From NCBI GenBank assembly GCA_937930165.1, contig CALGVL010000319.1, positions 1-18,570 on the forward strand: DNA of 18,570 nucleotides, given 5' to 3'. A program made the translations under genes and the position numbers. Shown here piece after piece: positions 7,241 to 14,282 of the stretch (position 1 is its first letter; every line of letters begins with the position of its first letter). Below the pieces are notes generated by a model. The model made no database searches and was not told the origin of the DNA. It was given only the letters and a program-made list of their open reading frames with translations. This DNA comes from an uncultured Acetobacteraceae bacterium. Its GTDB lineage: Bacteria; Pseudomonadota; Alphaproteobacteria; Acetobacterales; Acetobacteraceae.

Positions 7241-8013
7241 GCCGCCAGCACCGAGGCAACCAGCAACTGCGTGTATTCGTGCTGCGGATCGTCCAGCACT
7301 CGGTCGGTTAGGCCCTGCTCCACCACCTGGCCATGCCGCATCACCAGCAGCCGGTGCGCCAGAAGCCGGGCTGCAGCGATGTCATGCGTCACCAGCAGCA
7401 CGGCCAGGCCGAGATCGGCGACCAGCGCCCGGATCAGGTCCAGCAGCCTAGCCTGGACGGAGACATCCAGTCCCCCGGTCGGCTCATCCATGAAGACCAG
7501 GCGCGGGCGCGTGACCAGGGTGCGGGCGATCTGCAATCGCTGCTGCATGCCGCCGGAGAAGGTCCGCGGCAGGTCGTCGATGCGGGCGGGGTCTATCTCC
7601 ACCCGCTCCAGCCAGGCCAGTGCCTCGGCGCGGATGGAGCCGTAGTGGCGGGCGCCGACGGCCATCAGTCGCTCCCCCACATTCCCGCCGGCGGAGACGC
7701 CCATGCGCAGCCCGTCGCGTGGGTTCTGGTGGACGAAGCCCCAATCGGTGCGCATCAGCCGGCGCAGCGCCGCCTCGCCCATGTCATGCACCGGGAGGGC
7801 GGCGCCTTCGGGATCACGGTAGGTGACCTGGCCCGCATCCGGACGCAGCAGGCCGGAGAGGACGCGCAGCAGCGTGGTCTTGCCGGAGCCGGATTCACCC
7901 ACGATGGCGACGACCTCCCCCGGCCAGATCGCCAGGGAGACATCATCCAGCGCCGGGACGGCACCGAAGCGGAGGGAGAGGCCGCTTGCCTCCAGCAGCG
8001 GGGCTTCCGTCAT
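7237..8013 (-). CDS. phnK: PhnK, C-P lyase core-complex ABC-type ATPase
   Basis: 258 residues (E. coli about 252). ABC ATPase with Walker A GESGSGKTT (residues 39-47), signature FSGGMQQRLQIARTL and Walker B LVFMDEPTGGLDVS, the DVSVQARLLDL tail being of the oligopeptide-transporter ATPase type. In the known structure PhnK binds the PhnJ subunits of the PhnGHIJ core rather than a membrane permease. The QNPRDGLRM segment and the MRTDWGFVHQ stretch are characteristic of PhnK. It starts at ATG 8013, overlapping the phnJ stop by 4 bp. Confidence 0.96.
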   Translation of the reverse strand: MTEAPLLEASGLSLRFGAVPALDDVSLAIWPGEVVAIVGESGSGKTTLLRVLSGLLRPDAGQVTYRDPEGAALPVHDMGEAALRRLMRTDWGFVHQNPRDGLRMGVSAGGNVGERLMAVGARHYGSIRAEALAWLERVEIDPARIDDLPRTFSGGMQQRLQIARTLVTRPRLVFMDEPTGGLDVSVQARLLDLIRALVADLGLAVLLVTHDIAAARLLAHRLLVMRHGQVVEQGLTDRVLDDPQHEYTQLLVASVLAA

Positions 8014-8867
8014 TCGGCCGCATCCCTCCGCCGCGCCGCCTGCCTTTCACGACAATAATCCGTGTCCGAGCACACGAAGATGCGCCCGCCCCGGTCATCC
8101 GTGACCACCTCGTCCAGGTAGCTCTCCCGGCTGCCGCAGAGAGCGCAGGCGGCATCGGCGCGGATCGGCACGAAGGGATGGTCCTCGAAATCCAGCGACC
8201 GCACCGGGGTATAGGGCGGCACCGCATAGATCCGCTTCTCCCGCCCCGCGCCGAACAATTGCAGCGCCGGCATGCGGTCCATCTTCGGATTGTCGAAGGC
8301 GGGAATAGGGGAGGGCGCCATCAGGTAGCGCCCGTTCACCATGACCGGATAGTTGTAGGAGATCGCGATGTGGCCGTGCCGCGCGATGTCCTCATAGAGC
8401 TTCACATGCATCAGCCCGTAATCGGCCAGGGCGTGCATGCGCTTCGTCTCAGTCACGCGTGGTTCCAGCCGGAACAGCGGTTCCGGCATCGGAACCTGGT
8501 AGACCAGGATCTGGCCCTCGCGCAGCGGCGTCTCCGGGATACGGTGACGGGTCTGGATGATGCTGGCCTCGCTCGTCCGCTCCGTGGTCGCCACACCCGC
8601 GACCCGGGCGAAGAAGCGGCGGATGGAGACGGCATTGGTGGTGTCGTCCGCGCCCTGGTCGATCACCTTCAGCGTGTCGTCCGGGCCGATGATACTGGCC
8701 GTCACCTGGATGCCGCCGGTACCCCAGCCATAGGGCAGCGGCATCTCCCGGCTGCCGAAGGGCACCTGATGCCCTGGGATCGCCACTGCCTTCAGCAGGG
8801 CGCGGCGGATCATCCGCTTGGTGTTCTCGTCCAGATAGGCGAAGTTGTAGCCTGCGGTGGAGGTCAT
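8010..8867 (-). CDS. phnJ: PhnJ, carbon-phosphorus lyase (radical SAM)
   Basis: 285 residues. Radical-SAM enzyme that breaks the C-P bond of ribose 1-methylphosphonate 5-phosphate, giving methane (for methylphosphonate) and ribose 1,2-cyclic phosphate 5-phosphate. The unusual C-terminal cluster motif is intact: C241, C244 (CALC), C266 and C272 (VCSDTDYC), falling on the same residue numbers as in the E. coli enzyme; G32, the proposed glycyl-radical site, is also present (IPGHQVPFG). The conserved central block PYGWGTGGIQ is complete. Nothing is missing, so the lyase should be functional. ATGA overlaps with phnI upstream and phnK downstream. Confidence 0.98.
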   Translation of the reverse strand: MTSTAGYNFAYLDENTKRMIRRALLKAVAIPGHQVPFGSREMPLPYGWGTGGIQVTASIIGPDDTLKVIDQGADDTTNAVSIRRFFARVAGVATTERTSEASIIQTRHRIPETPLREGQILVYQVPMPEPLFRLEPRVTETKRMHALADYGLMHVKLYEDIARHGHIAISYNYPVMVNGRYLMAPSPIPAFDNPKMDRMPALQLFGAGREKRIYAVPPYTPVRSLDFEDHPFVPIRADAACALCGSRESYLDEVVTDDRGGRIFVCSDTDYCRERQAARRRDAAE

Positions 8868-9943
8868 TCCGCAGCCTCCCGCATGGCGGTCGCGCGCATC
8901 TGCCGGACCTTCTCCAGCTCGCTCTGGAAGTCCACGTAATGCGGTAGCTTCAGATGCTCAACGAAGCCGGTCGCCTCGACATTGTCGCAGTGATACAGCA
9001 CGAACTCCTGCTGCTGCGCCGGGGCGGTCGCCTCCTCACCCAATTCGGCCGAGCGCAGGCTGCGATCCACCAGTGCCATCGCCATTGCCTTCCGCTCGCC
9101 CTGGCCGAAGACCAGGCCGTAGCCGCGGGTGAATTGCGGCGGCTCGGTCTTCGAGCCGGCGAACTGGTTCACCATCTGGCATTCCGTCACGGTGATCTCG
9201 CCGATCTCGATCGGGAAGCCGAGCTCCGGCGGCACCAGTTCCACCGAGACCTCGCCCATGCGGATTTCACCGACGAAAGGATGGGCGTTGCCATAGCCTC
9301 GTTGGGTGGAATAGCCGAGCGCCAGCAGGAATCCCTCGTCGCCGCGCGCCAGCGCCTGCAGGCGCAGCGACCGGTCGGCCGGGAAGGCGAGGGGCTGGCG
9401 CGTCAGGTCGCCCGGCTCGGCATCGGATTGCGCTTCGGGCGCCATCAGCCCTTCCTGCGCCAGGATGCCGGTGACGCGGGGCATCGCTGTCTCCTCGGCT
9501 GGTGCCTCCGGTGCGGGCGGCGGCGGCTCGCCCTCAGCGGCCAGGGCAAAGTCCAGCAGCCGGTGGGTGTAATCGAAGGTCGGGCCGAGCACCTGCCCGC
9601 CGGGCAGGTCCTTATAGGTGGCGCTGATGCGGCGACGGACGCGCATGGCGCCGGTATCAACCGGCAAGGAGGCGCCGAAGCGGGGCAGGGTGGTGCGATA
9701 GGCACGCAGCAGGAAGGCCGCCTCGATCAGGTCGCCGCGCGCCTGCTTCACCGCCAGTGCGGCAAGCCCGCGGTCGTAGCAGGAGCCCTCCGCCATCACG
9801 CGGTCCACGGCCAGCGACATCTGCTGCTCGATCTGCGCCAGGGAGAGTTCTGGCACCGCCGGATCGCCGCGCCGCACCTCGGCCAGCCAGGCATGCGCAT
9901 TCTCGATCGCCTGCTCGCCACCCTTGACCGCAACGTAAGCCAT
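8864..9943 (-). CDS. phnI: PhnI, C-P lyase core subunit
   Basis: 359 residues from ATG at 9943 (MAYVAVKGGEQAI, the standard PhnI N-terminus); E. coli PhnI has about 354. The frame stays open upstream to 10036, but that stretch lies within phnH and is a shadow extension. PhnI is the nucleosidase-like subunit that replaces the adenine of ATP with phosphonate, together with PhnG, PhnH and PhnL. A characteristic block reads LALGYSTQRGYGNAHPFVG. The start is separated from the phnH stop (9945-9947) by a single base, and the end overlaps phnJ by 4 bp. A Pro/Ala/Glu-rich insert near the middle (EGEPPPPAPEAPAEE) looks like a flexible loop. Confidence 0.96.
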   Translation of the reverse strand: MAYVAVKGGEQAIENAHAWLAEVRRGDPAVPELSLAQIEQQMSLAVDRVMAEGSCYDRGLAALAVKQARGDLIEAAFLLRAYRTTLPRFGASLPVDTGAMRVRRRISATYKDLPGGQVLGPTFDYTHRLLDFALAAEGEPPPPAPEAPAEETAMPRVTGILAQEGLMAPEAQSDAEPGDLTRQPLAFPADRSLRLQALARGDEGFLLALGYSTQRGYGNAHPFVGEIRMGEVSVELVPPELGFPIEIGEITVTECQMVNQFAGSKTEPPQFTRGYGLVFGQGERKAMAMALVDRSLRSAELGEEATAPAQQQEFVLYHCDNVEATGFVEHLKLPHYVDFQSELEKVRQMRATAMREAAE

Positions 9944-9944
9944 C

Positions 9945-10520
9945 TCAGGGCTCCTCGATCCTGGTGCTGCGGGGCAGGGCGGCCAGGCGATCCCCGGCGC
10001 AGAGCACCACATCCACACCACGCGGGAAGCGGGCATGGTTGGCAGTCCAGGCCGCCAGGAAGCCGTCCGGGAGTCCTTTCACAAGCAGTCGGTGCACGCT
10101 CTCGATGCCCGGCCCGGTCAGGCGCCAGCCGGCACCTTCCCGCAACTCAGCCACCTGCAGGACCAGCGTGGCGGAGCGGTGCGGCTCCTCCTCCGTCCCC
10201 GCCTGCAGCGCGGCGAGCGGCGGCGGCGCGGCGCAGGCGAGCAGGAAGGTGGCCCCCTCCGGTGCGGCGGCCAGCGGGCAGCCGGCATGGAAGCGCAGCC
10301 AGTCCGCCGCGCCGGCACCTGCATCGGTCCAGACCGGCGTATCGGAATCCGCCAGAGTCAGCAGCACGGCGGCAGCGGCCTGACTGAGCGGCGATGGCGG
10401 CTCCAGCCCCGTGGCAAGGCGCTGCACGCGGCCAGGCCGGCTCATCGCCTCCAGCAGGGCGCGGAAGCAGCGCTGCGCCTCCAGCACCGGATCGGCGAAG
10501 CCGGCGAGGGTGGTGCTCAT
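9945..10520 (-). CDS. phnH: PhnH, C-P lyase core subunit
   Basis: 191 residues (E. coli about 194) from ATG at 10520, reading MSTTLAGFADPVLEAQRCFR, the usual PhnH N-terminus with the LLEAMSRPGR block directly after it. The frame remains open upstream to 10757, but that part lies in phnG and does not belong to the family. The C-terminal block RGVDVVLCAGDRLAALPR is also typical. PhnH is a structural subunit of the PhnGHIJ complex with a PLP-transferase-like fold that lacks the cofactor. ATGA overlap with phnG (10517-10520). Confidence 0.95.
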   Translation of the reverse strand: MSTTLAGFADPVLEAQRCFRALLEAMSRPGRVQRLATGLEPPSPLSQAAAAVLLTLADSDTPVWTDAGAGAADWLRFHAGCPLAAAPEGATFLLACAAPPPLAALQAGTEEEPHRSATLVLQVAELREGAGWRLTGPGIESVHRLLVKGLPDGFLAAWTANHARFPRGVDVVLCAGDRLAALPRSTRIEEP

Positions 10521-10984
10521 CGCATCGTCGCCATGGTGAAGAACTGCACCCGCGTCGCCGCTGCCTTCCGGGCATCGCGCTGGGCGCGCTCCGCCTGGGC
10601 TGTCGCCAGCGGCTCGATCACCGCCTCCAGCAGGGCCGGCCGCAGCGCCGGGTTCTGCAAGGCCGCGTCCAGCACCGCGGCCCATTCCGCCTGTTGCTTG
10701 TCCCGGCCGGCGACATAGGCATGGCCCACCAGCCCATCCGCCAGGCGCACGCTGCACCGGGTTACGGTCATCTCGCCAAGATTGAAGGGCGCGCCATCGC
10801 CACCCTGCCGCCCGCGCACCATCGCCAGCCCGGTTTCCGGCCCGCGCAGCCGCTGATGCTGCGGCAGCGGCGGAGCCTGCCCGAGCCGCTCCGCGATCTC
10901 CGCCGCGCTGGCACGGGCGAGGACACCCATCCAGCGCCGGCGCGCCGCGATCCCGGCGGGGAGGGGAGAGGTTGGTTCCGACAT
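10517..10984 (-). CDS. phnG: PhnG, C-P lyase core subunit
   Basis: 155 residues (E. coli about 150). Starts at ATG 10984 (MSEPTSPLPAGIAARRRWMG); the RRRWMGVLARAS block is the standard PhnG N-terminal helix. A TTG at 11008 is in frame, but lies inside the operator/promoter region and is rejected. PhnG is the first gene of the operon and forms the core complex with PhnH, PhnI and PhnJ. No ribosome-binding site is visible: the bases before ATG on the coding strand are ATCCCACC, and a putative -10 box ends 6 bp before the ATG, so a leaderless message is possible. Confidence 0.93.
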   Translation of the reverse strand: MSEPTSPLPAGIAARRRWMGVLARASAAEIAERLGQAPPLPQHQRLRGPETGLAMVRGRQGGDGAPFNLGEMTVTRCSVRLADGLVGHAYVAGRDKQQAEWAAVLDAALQNPALRPALLEAVIEPLATAQAERAQRDARKAAATRVQFFTMATMR

Positions 10985-10990
10985 GGTGGG

Positions 10991-11019
10991 ATTTAATGGT
11001 CTAGACAACTAAATGTCTA
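10991..11019 (-). promoter_or_regulatory. candidate promoter of the phnGHIJKLM operon
   Basis: On the minus strand TAGACA (plus 11014-11019; 5 of 6 to TTGACA), a spacer of exactly 17 bp, then TTAAAT (plus 10991-10996; 4 of 6 to TATAAT). The -10 box ends 6 bp before the phnG ATG, which puts the expected start of transcription at or next to the ATG. The GTCTAGAC operator candidate lies within the spacer. Confidence 0.45.
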
Positions 11020-11022
11020 GCC
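10999..11022. promoter_or_regulatory. candidate PhnF operator (HutC-type), two sites
   Basis: CTAGACA (11001-11007) and TGTCTAG (11014-11020) form a perfect inverted repeat around a 6 bp AT-rich centre. GTCTAGAC at 10999-11006 fits the HutC-subfamily GntR operator consensus GTnTAnAC exactly; GTCTAGCC at 11015-11022 deviates at one position. The sites are 16 bp apart and lie between the divergent phnG and phnF genes, exactly where an autoregulating PhnF repressor would act on both transcripts. Confidence 0.6.
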
Positions 11023-11031
11023 GCCTATCTG
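11002..11031 (+). promoter_or_regulatory. candidate promoter of phnF
   Basis: TAGACA at 11002-11007 and TATCTG at 11026-11031 with an 18 bp spacer; the -10 box is a weak match. The arrangement mirrors the phnG promoter, with the second operator candidate in the spacer. It implies that translation begins at ATG 11058 and not at ATG 11013, which lies inside the promoter. Confidence 0.3.
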
Positions 11032-11057
11032 ACCGGAGACGCGAAAAGACCAAGCAT

Positions 11058-11822
11058 ATGGCCGAACTCTCCCCGATGGCTCCGGCGGCCGCTCCCCTCG
11101 CCGGGCTGACCCGCGGCCAGGGTGTCGCCCTCTGGCGCCAGATCCTCGGCACGATCGAGCGGGAGATCACCGCCGGGGACCTCCCGCCCGGCACCCGCCT
11201 GCCGACGGAGCAGGCGCTTTCCGCCCGTTTCGGCGTCAACCGCCACACGGTGCGGCGCGCCATGGAGGAACTCCAGGCCCGTGGCCTGGTGCGGGTGGAG
11301 CAGGGCCGCGGCAGCTTCGTCGCGGAGGACGTGCTGGACTACCCGGTCGGCCCGCGCACCCGCTTCTCCGAATCCATCCGCCGCCAGAACCGGGAGCCCC
11401 AGGGCCGGATGCTGCGGATCGACGAAGTGCCGGCGGATGCCATGGTGGCGGAGGCCCTGAAGCTCCGCCGCGGCCGCCCGGTAGTGCTGGCGGAGCGGCT
11501 TGGCCTGGTGGATGGCCGGCCCCTCGTCGTCGGCTCACATTATTTTTCCGCGGAGCGCTTCCCTCGGATTGCCGCCATGCTGGCCGAGGATCCCTCCATC
11601 ACACGGGCGCTCGCGGCCTGCGGCGTCCCGGATTACCGGCGCCTGGTCACCCGCATCACCGCCCGGATGCCGATGCCGGAGGAGGCGGCGCTGCTGCAGC
11701 AATCACGCAGCCGGCCGCTGCTTGTGACCGAGGCGGTAAATGTGGATCCTGCCGGACAGCCGGTGGAGGCGAGCTTCGCGCGCTATGCTGCCGGCCGCAT
11801 GCAGATCGTGGTCGAGAGCTGA
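11058..11822 (+). CDS. phnF: PhnF, GntR-family (HutC subfamily) repressor of phosphonate genes
   Basis: 254 residues from ATG 11058. N-terminal winged helix-turn-helix (about residues 22-88) with the GntR blocks GTRLPTEQALSARFGVNRHT and VRRAMEELQARGLV, then a UTRA ligand-binding domain (about 110-250) of the HutC/PhnF type, with FSESIRRQNREP at the domain junction and a typical YFSAERFP. The frame is open up to an ATG at 11013, but that codon overlaps the operator repeat; no strong ribosome-binding site helps the choice. The gene is transcribed divergently from phnG and is followed after 2 bp by a second phnM-like gene, so the two are co-transcribed. Expected role: repressor released when phosphate is short or when a phosphonate metabolite binds. 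Confidence 0.92.
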   Translation: MAELSPMAPAAAPLAGLTRGQGVALWRQILGTIEREITAGDLPPGTRLPTEQALSARFGVNRHTVRRAMEELQARGLVRVEQGRGSFVAEDVLDYPVGPRTRFSESIRRQNREPQGRMLRIDEVPADAMVAEALKLRRGRPVVLAERLGLVDGRPLVVGSHYFSAERFPRIAAMLAEDPSITRALAACGVPDYRRLVTRITARMPMPEEAALLQQSRSRPLLVTEAVNVDPAGQPVEASFARYAAGRMQIVVES

Positions 11823-11824
11823 GC

Positions 11825-12964
11825 ATGGAATTCCGCATCACCGGCGGCACCGTCCTGGTCGATGGGCGGCTGCAGCCGGCCGAATTGCTGCTGGCCGGCG
11901 GGCTGATCGCGGAGGGGCGGCTACCCCGCGCCAGGGTCTTCGACGCCACCGGCCTGCTGGTGCTGCCCGGCCTGGTGGACATCCATGGCGATGCACATGA
12001 GCGGGCCTTGCAGCCGCGGCCCGGCGTGAGCTTCCCCCCGGACATGGCGCTGCGGGATTCGGCCGCGCAGCTTCTCGCCTGCGGCATCACCACCGCCTAT
12101 CTCGGCATCACGCTGAGCTGGGAGCCGGGGCTGCGCTCCCTGGAGACATGGCGCGGATTGATGGCAGCGTTGGACGGGTTGCGGCCGCACCTTGCCTGCG
12201 ATCTGCGCGTGCATCTCCGCTTCGAGGCGGACAACCTGGAGGCGCTGCCCGACGCCCTGGCGGATATCGCGGCGGGGCGGGTGCATCTGCTGGGTTTCAA
12301 CGACCACAGCCCGGCCATCCTGCGACGCATGGACGATGCGAAGCAGGTGGCGAAATATGCCGGCCGCGCCGGCATCACGCCCGAGGAATTCCTGGCCCTG
12401 CTCCAGCGCGTCGCCGCCTGCCGGCCGCAGGTCCCCGCCACCCGCGCCCGCCTGGCCGCCGCGGCGGCGGCAGCCGGCCTGCCGATGCTGAGCCATGACG
12501 ACGCCACGCCGGAGGACCGCGCCCTCTTTCGCGGGCTCGGCGCCCGGATCTGCGAATTCCCGATGTCTGAAGCGGTTGCCCTGGACGCGCGCGCGGCCGG
12601 GGAGGCGGTGGTGATGGGGGCACCGAATGTGGTGCGCGGCGGCAGTCATCTCGGCTGGGCCAGTGCTGCGCCGCTGGCCGAACGCGGCCTCGTTACCGTG
12701 CTGGCCAGCGACTATCACTGGCCGGCGCTGCTCGCTGCGCCTTTTGCCATGGCCCAGCGTGGCCGCATGGGCCTGCCGGAAGCCTGGGCGCTGGTTTCGG
12801 CGAATCCGGCGGCGGCCCTGGGCCTGACCGATCGCGGCACGCTACACCCGGGAAAGCGCGGGGATGTGGTGCTGGTCGATCCGGAGGGGCCGGAGGTGGT
12901 AGCAAGCTTCGTTGCCGGCCGGCTGGCCTGCCTGACCGCGGTAGGTGCCGCAAGGCTGGCCTGA
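11825..12964 (+). CDS. second PhnM-like amidohydrolase
   Basis: 379 residues, amidohydrolase superfamily, PhnM-like. First metal motif: LVDIHGDAHE (D52, H54, D56), where the orthodox PhnM of this locus has VDVHTDNLE; both continue with LQPR or VQPR. Other shared blocks are FNDHSP (MDHSPG in PhnM), GAPNVVRGGSHLGW (GAPNIVRGGSHSGN) and VLASDYHWPALL (ALASDYVPASMI). The middle region lacks the YRDLDRYR block and instead reads AKQVAKYAGRAGITPEEF. So it keeps the phosphate-binding and metal frame but differs around the substrate. It begins 2 bp after the phnF stop and ends at a strong hairpin. It is commonly annotated as the same diphosphatase; a related phosphonate or sugar-phosphate substrate is possible. 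Confidence 0.9.
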   Translation: MEFRITGGTVLVDGRLQPAELLLAGGLIAEGRLPRARVFDATGLLVLPGLVDIHGDAHERALQPRPGVSFPPDMALRDSAAQLLACGITTAYLGITLSWEPGLRSLETWRGLMAALDGLRPHLACDLRVHLRFEADNLEALPDALADIAAGRVHLLGFNDHSPAILRRMDDAKQVAKYAGRAGITPEEFLALLQRVAACRPQVPATRARLAAAAAAAGLPMLSHDDATPEDRALFRGLGARICEFPMSEAVALDARAAGEAVVMGAPNVVRGGSHLGWASAAPLAERGLVTVLASDYHWPALLAAPFAMAQRGRMGLPEAWALVSANPAAALGLTDRGTLHPGKRGDVVLVDPEGPEVVASFVAGRLACLTAVGAARLA

Positions 12965-12989
12965 AGCGACCACGCAATCCTCGTTCTTC

Positions 12990-13014
12990 GGCAACGGCCG
13001 GGCCGGCCGTTGCC
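12990..13014 (+). terminator. terminator-like hairpin after the phnF-phnM2 unit
   Basis: GGCAACGGCC (12990-12999) and GGCCGTTGCC (13005-13014) form a perfect 10 bp stem with a 5 nt loop, 25 bp after the stop. There is no T-run. It also lies just beyond the end of the small minus-strand gene at 13036, so it may serve both sides. Confidence 0.55.
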
Positions 13015-13035
13015 AGACTGGGTGAGTGGGGTGTC

Positions 13036-13287
13036 TCAGGCGGCCCGGGCCGGTTTGCCTTCTCGGCTTGTGGTCCTGTGCCAGGGCCATCCGCCCTGCC
13101 GCCGGGCCCTGCCGCCGACGATGGCGGTCAGTTCCGGCCCGCCGGCATTGATCTCGGCCATCCGTCGGCGAATGGCCGAGATGTTCCGGTGGTGGCGGAT
13201 GAGCAGGAGCAAGGCTGCAATCGCTGCCATGGCAAGGGCGAGCGGGATCGCCGTCTGGATCAGATACGGCAGCAGTTGACGATCCAT
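13036..13287 (-). CDS. small single-span membrane protein, unknown function
   Basis: 83 residues from ATG 13287. Residues about 8-31 (YLIQTAIPLALAMAAIAALL and following LLI) form one clear transmembrane helix, followed by RHHR and a positively charged tail with IRRRMAEI, which predicts N-out/C-in topology. The coding strand shows AAGGCAAGG 7 to 15 bases before the ATG as a weak ribosome-binding site. I do not recognise a family. Its neighbours (a phosphonate gene on one side, decayed genes on the other) say little. The hydrophobic pattern and start support a real gene, but the arginine-rich C-terminal part is ordinary for any frame in this GC-rich DNA. Confidence 0.5.
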   Translation of the reverse strand: MDRQLLPYLIQTAIPLALAMAAIAALLLLIRHHRNISAIRRRMAEINAGGPELTAIVGGRARRQGGWPWHRTTSREGKPARAA

Positions 13288-13450
13288 GGAAAGCCTTGCC
13301 TTCTGCAGATCAGATGCGATTGCGAAACGTCATACAGCCCGGCTGCAGATCTTCAAAGCCCACAAATCACTGCTTGTTGAACTAAAAACGAGATTTTGTT
13401 GCAATTTTCGTATTCACGCCCAGGGGGCTGCCGTGTGCATCCGTCGCCCT

Positions 13451-13648
13451 TCAGCGCACGATCACCACGCCCTGGTATGTCTGTATGTGCGGATGCAAGG
13501 GGCAGAAGTGGCGGTAGGTGCCCGATGCCGCGACGGTGAGGGCGAAGGACATCGCGCACCCGCCAGGACGGTCGTCATTGCGGGCACGCAGGTGGTGAGC
13601 GCGCGACCCGGCAGCGAATCGCCACCGCACGAATGCTGAGAGATGCAT
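13451..13648 (-). pseudogene. cupredoxin gene remnant (C-terminal copper-site half)
   Basis: The frame ending at 13451 closes with a recognisable cupredoxin C-terminus: PGGCAMSF, then ASGTYRHFCPLHPHIQTYQG and VVIVR before the stop. In plastocyanin/amicyanin-like proteins this segment carries three copper ligands, Cys, His and Met, in the order C-x-x-H-P-H-M; here Cys and His remain, but the Met position is Ile. Homology seems to begin at about 13570; the part further upstream (to 13648) no longer resembles a cupredoxin, and the N-terminal half with the first His ligand and any signal peptide is missing. I therefore call it a decayed fragment. It directly follows the metallophosphoesterase remnant on the same strand. 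Confidence 0.6.
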
Positions 13649-13675
13649 CTTGTCTGCTCCGGCATCCTGCCACGG

Positions 13676-14104
13676 TCAGGCGCCGAGCGGCGTGTCCATA
13701 ACAGCGAGACGCTCCCGGTCGTACAGCTGGATGGTGGCGGCGACCCAGAGCAACGAGCCTGGTCCGCCGGCCCGCGGATCCATCACATTGTTCAGGCCAA
13801 CAAAAATGCACATCACGCTGGCCGAAGCGCTCGAAGAAGGGCCTGCCGTCCGCGCCAGCACGTCGCGCTTGCCCTGCACGCGTTGCGTATCCAAGCCGGC
13901 GCCGCGGATGAATGCTCCGCCATTTCAAGCTGTGCGGGGTGCGAGAGGTGGCTGACATCGCTCGTATGGATCAGCAGCGCCGCCCGGCCCCGCCTATTCC
14001 CACACCAGGGCGATCGCCTCTCTGAGCGTCCCGACCGCGGCTGGATTCGGCCAGTTGGCGAAGCCGATATGGCTGTCGCGGATTTGCACGAGGGCAAGAT
14101 CCGC
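13676..14104 (-). pseudogene. metallophosphoesterase gene remnant, frameshifted
   Basis: Fragments of one calcineurin-like phosphoesterase are spread over all three minus-strand frames in the right order. (1) ADLALVQIRDSHIGFANWPN...GTLREAIALVWE, stop at 13994, holding the D-x-H metal motif. (2) LLIHTSDVSHLSHPAQ, about 13930-13977, the equivalent of the family's GD-x-x-H block, with Gly changed to Ser. (3) GRPFFERFG, about 13820-13850. (4) a segment with GKRDVLARTAG and later CIFVGLNNVMDPRAGGPGSL, stop at 13676. In intact relatives these would be joined as one domain ('VQISDSHIGF', 'LIHTGDxSHLS', 'GEHDV', 'HFVGLVNV...AGGLGSL'; from memory). At least three frameshifts and loss of the C-terminal half (including the last His motifs) make it non-functional. 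Confidence 0.65.
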
Positions 14105-14253
14105 CGACTCCGGCTTCGCTACCCGGGCAACGCTGCCTGGCTGCCGCAATGATCTTCGAGGCCCCGGCGAACAGGCCGGGCGAAGTCTCCTGACCCGGTG
14201 AGCGTGCCTCCGTGGCCTCCTGCCCAGCCAGAGCTTCCTTACCTACCGGTCTT

Positions 14254-14280
14254 CGGCGCGGCTCAGCCTGAGCCGCGCCG
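14254..14280 (-). terminator. hairpin after the peptidoglycan-binding protein gene
   Basis: CGGCGCGGCTCA (14254-14265) pairs perfectly with TGAGCCGCGCCG (14269-14280): 12 bp, 3 nt loop, 2 bp beyond the stop codon. No T-run follows on the minus strand. Very stable, so termination or 3'-end protection is likely. Confidence 0.6.
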
Positions 14281-14282
14281 GT

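Noticed and set aside
9944..10036. Upstream extension of phnI
   Set aside because: The 31 extra residues lie inside phnH and the family N-terminus MAYVAVKGG starts at 9943.
8954..10387. 477-codon open frame on the plus strand
   Set aside because: Antisense to phnI and phnH, both of which are certain.
11013..11057. Upstream ATG start for phnF at 11013
   Set aside because: This ATG lies inside the operator inverted repeat and the candidate promoter; the extra 15 residues add no family feature.
13643..14152. 169-codon open frame on the plus strand
   Set aside because: It covers the metallophosphoesterase remnant on the opposite strand, has no recognisable domain, and no ribosome-binding site supports it.
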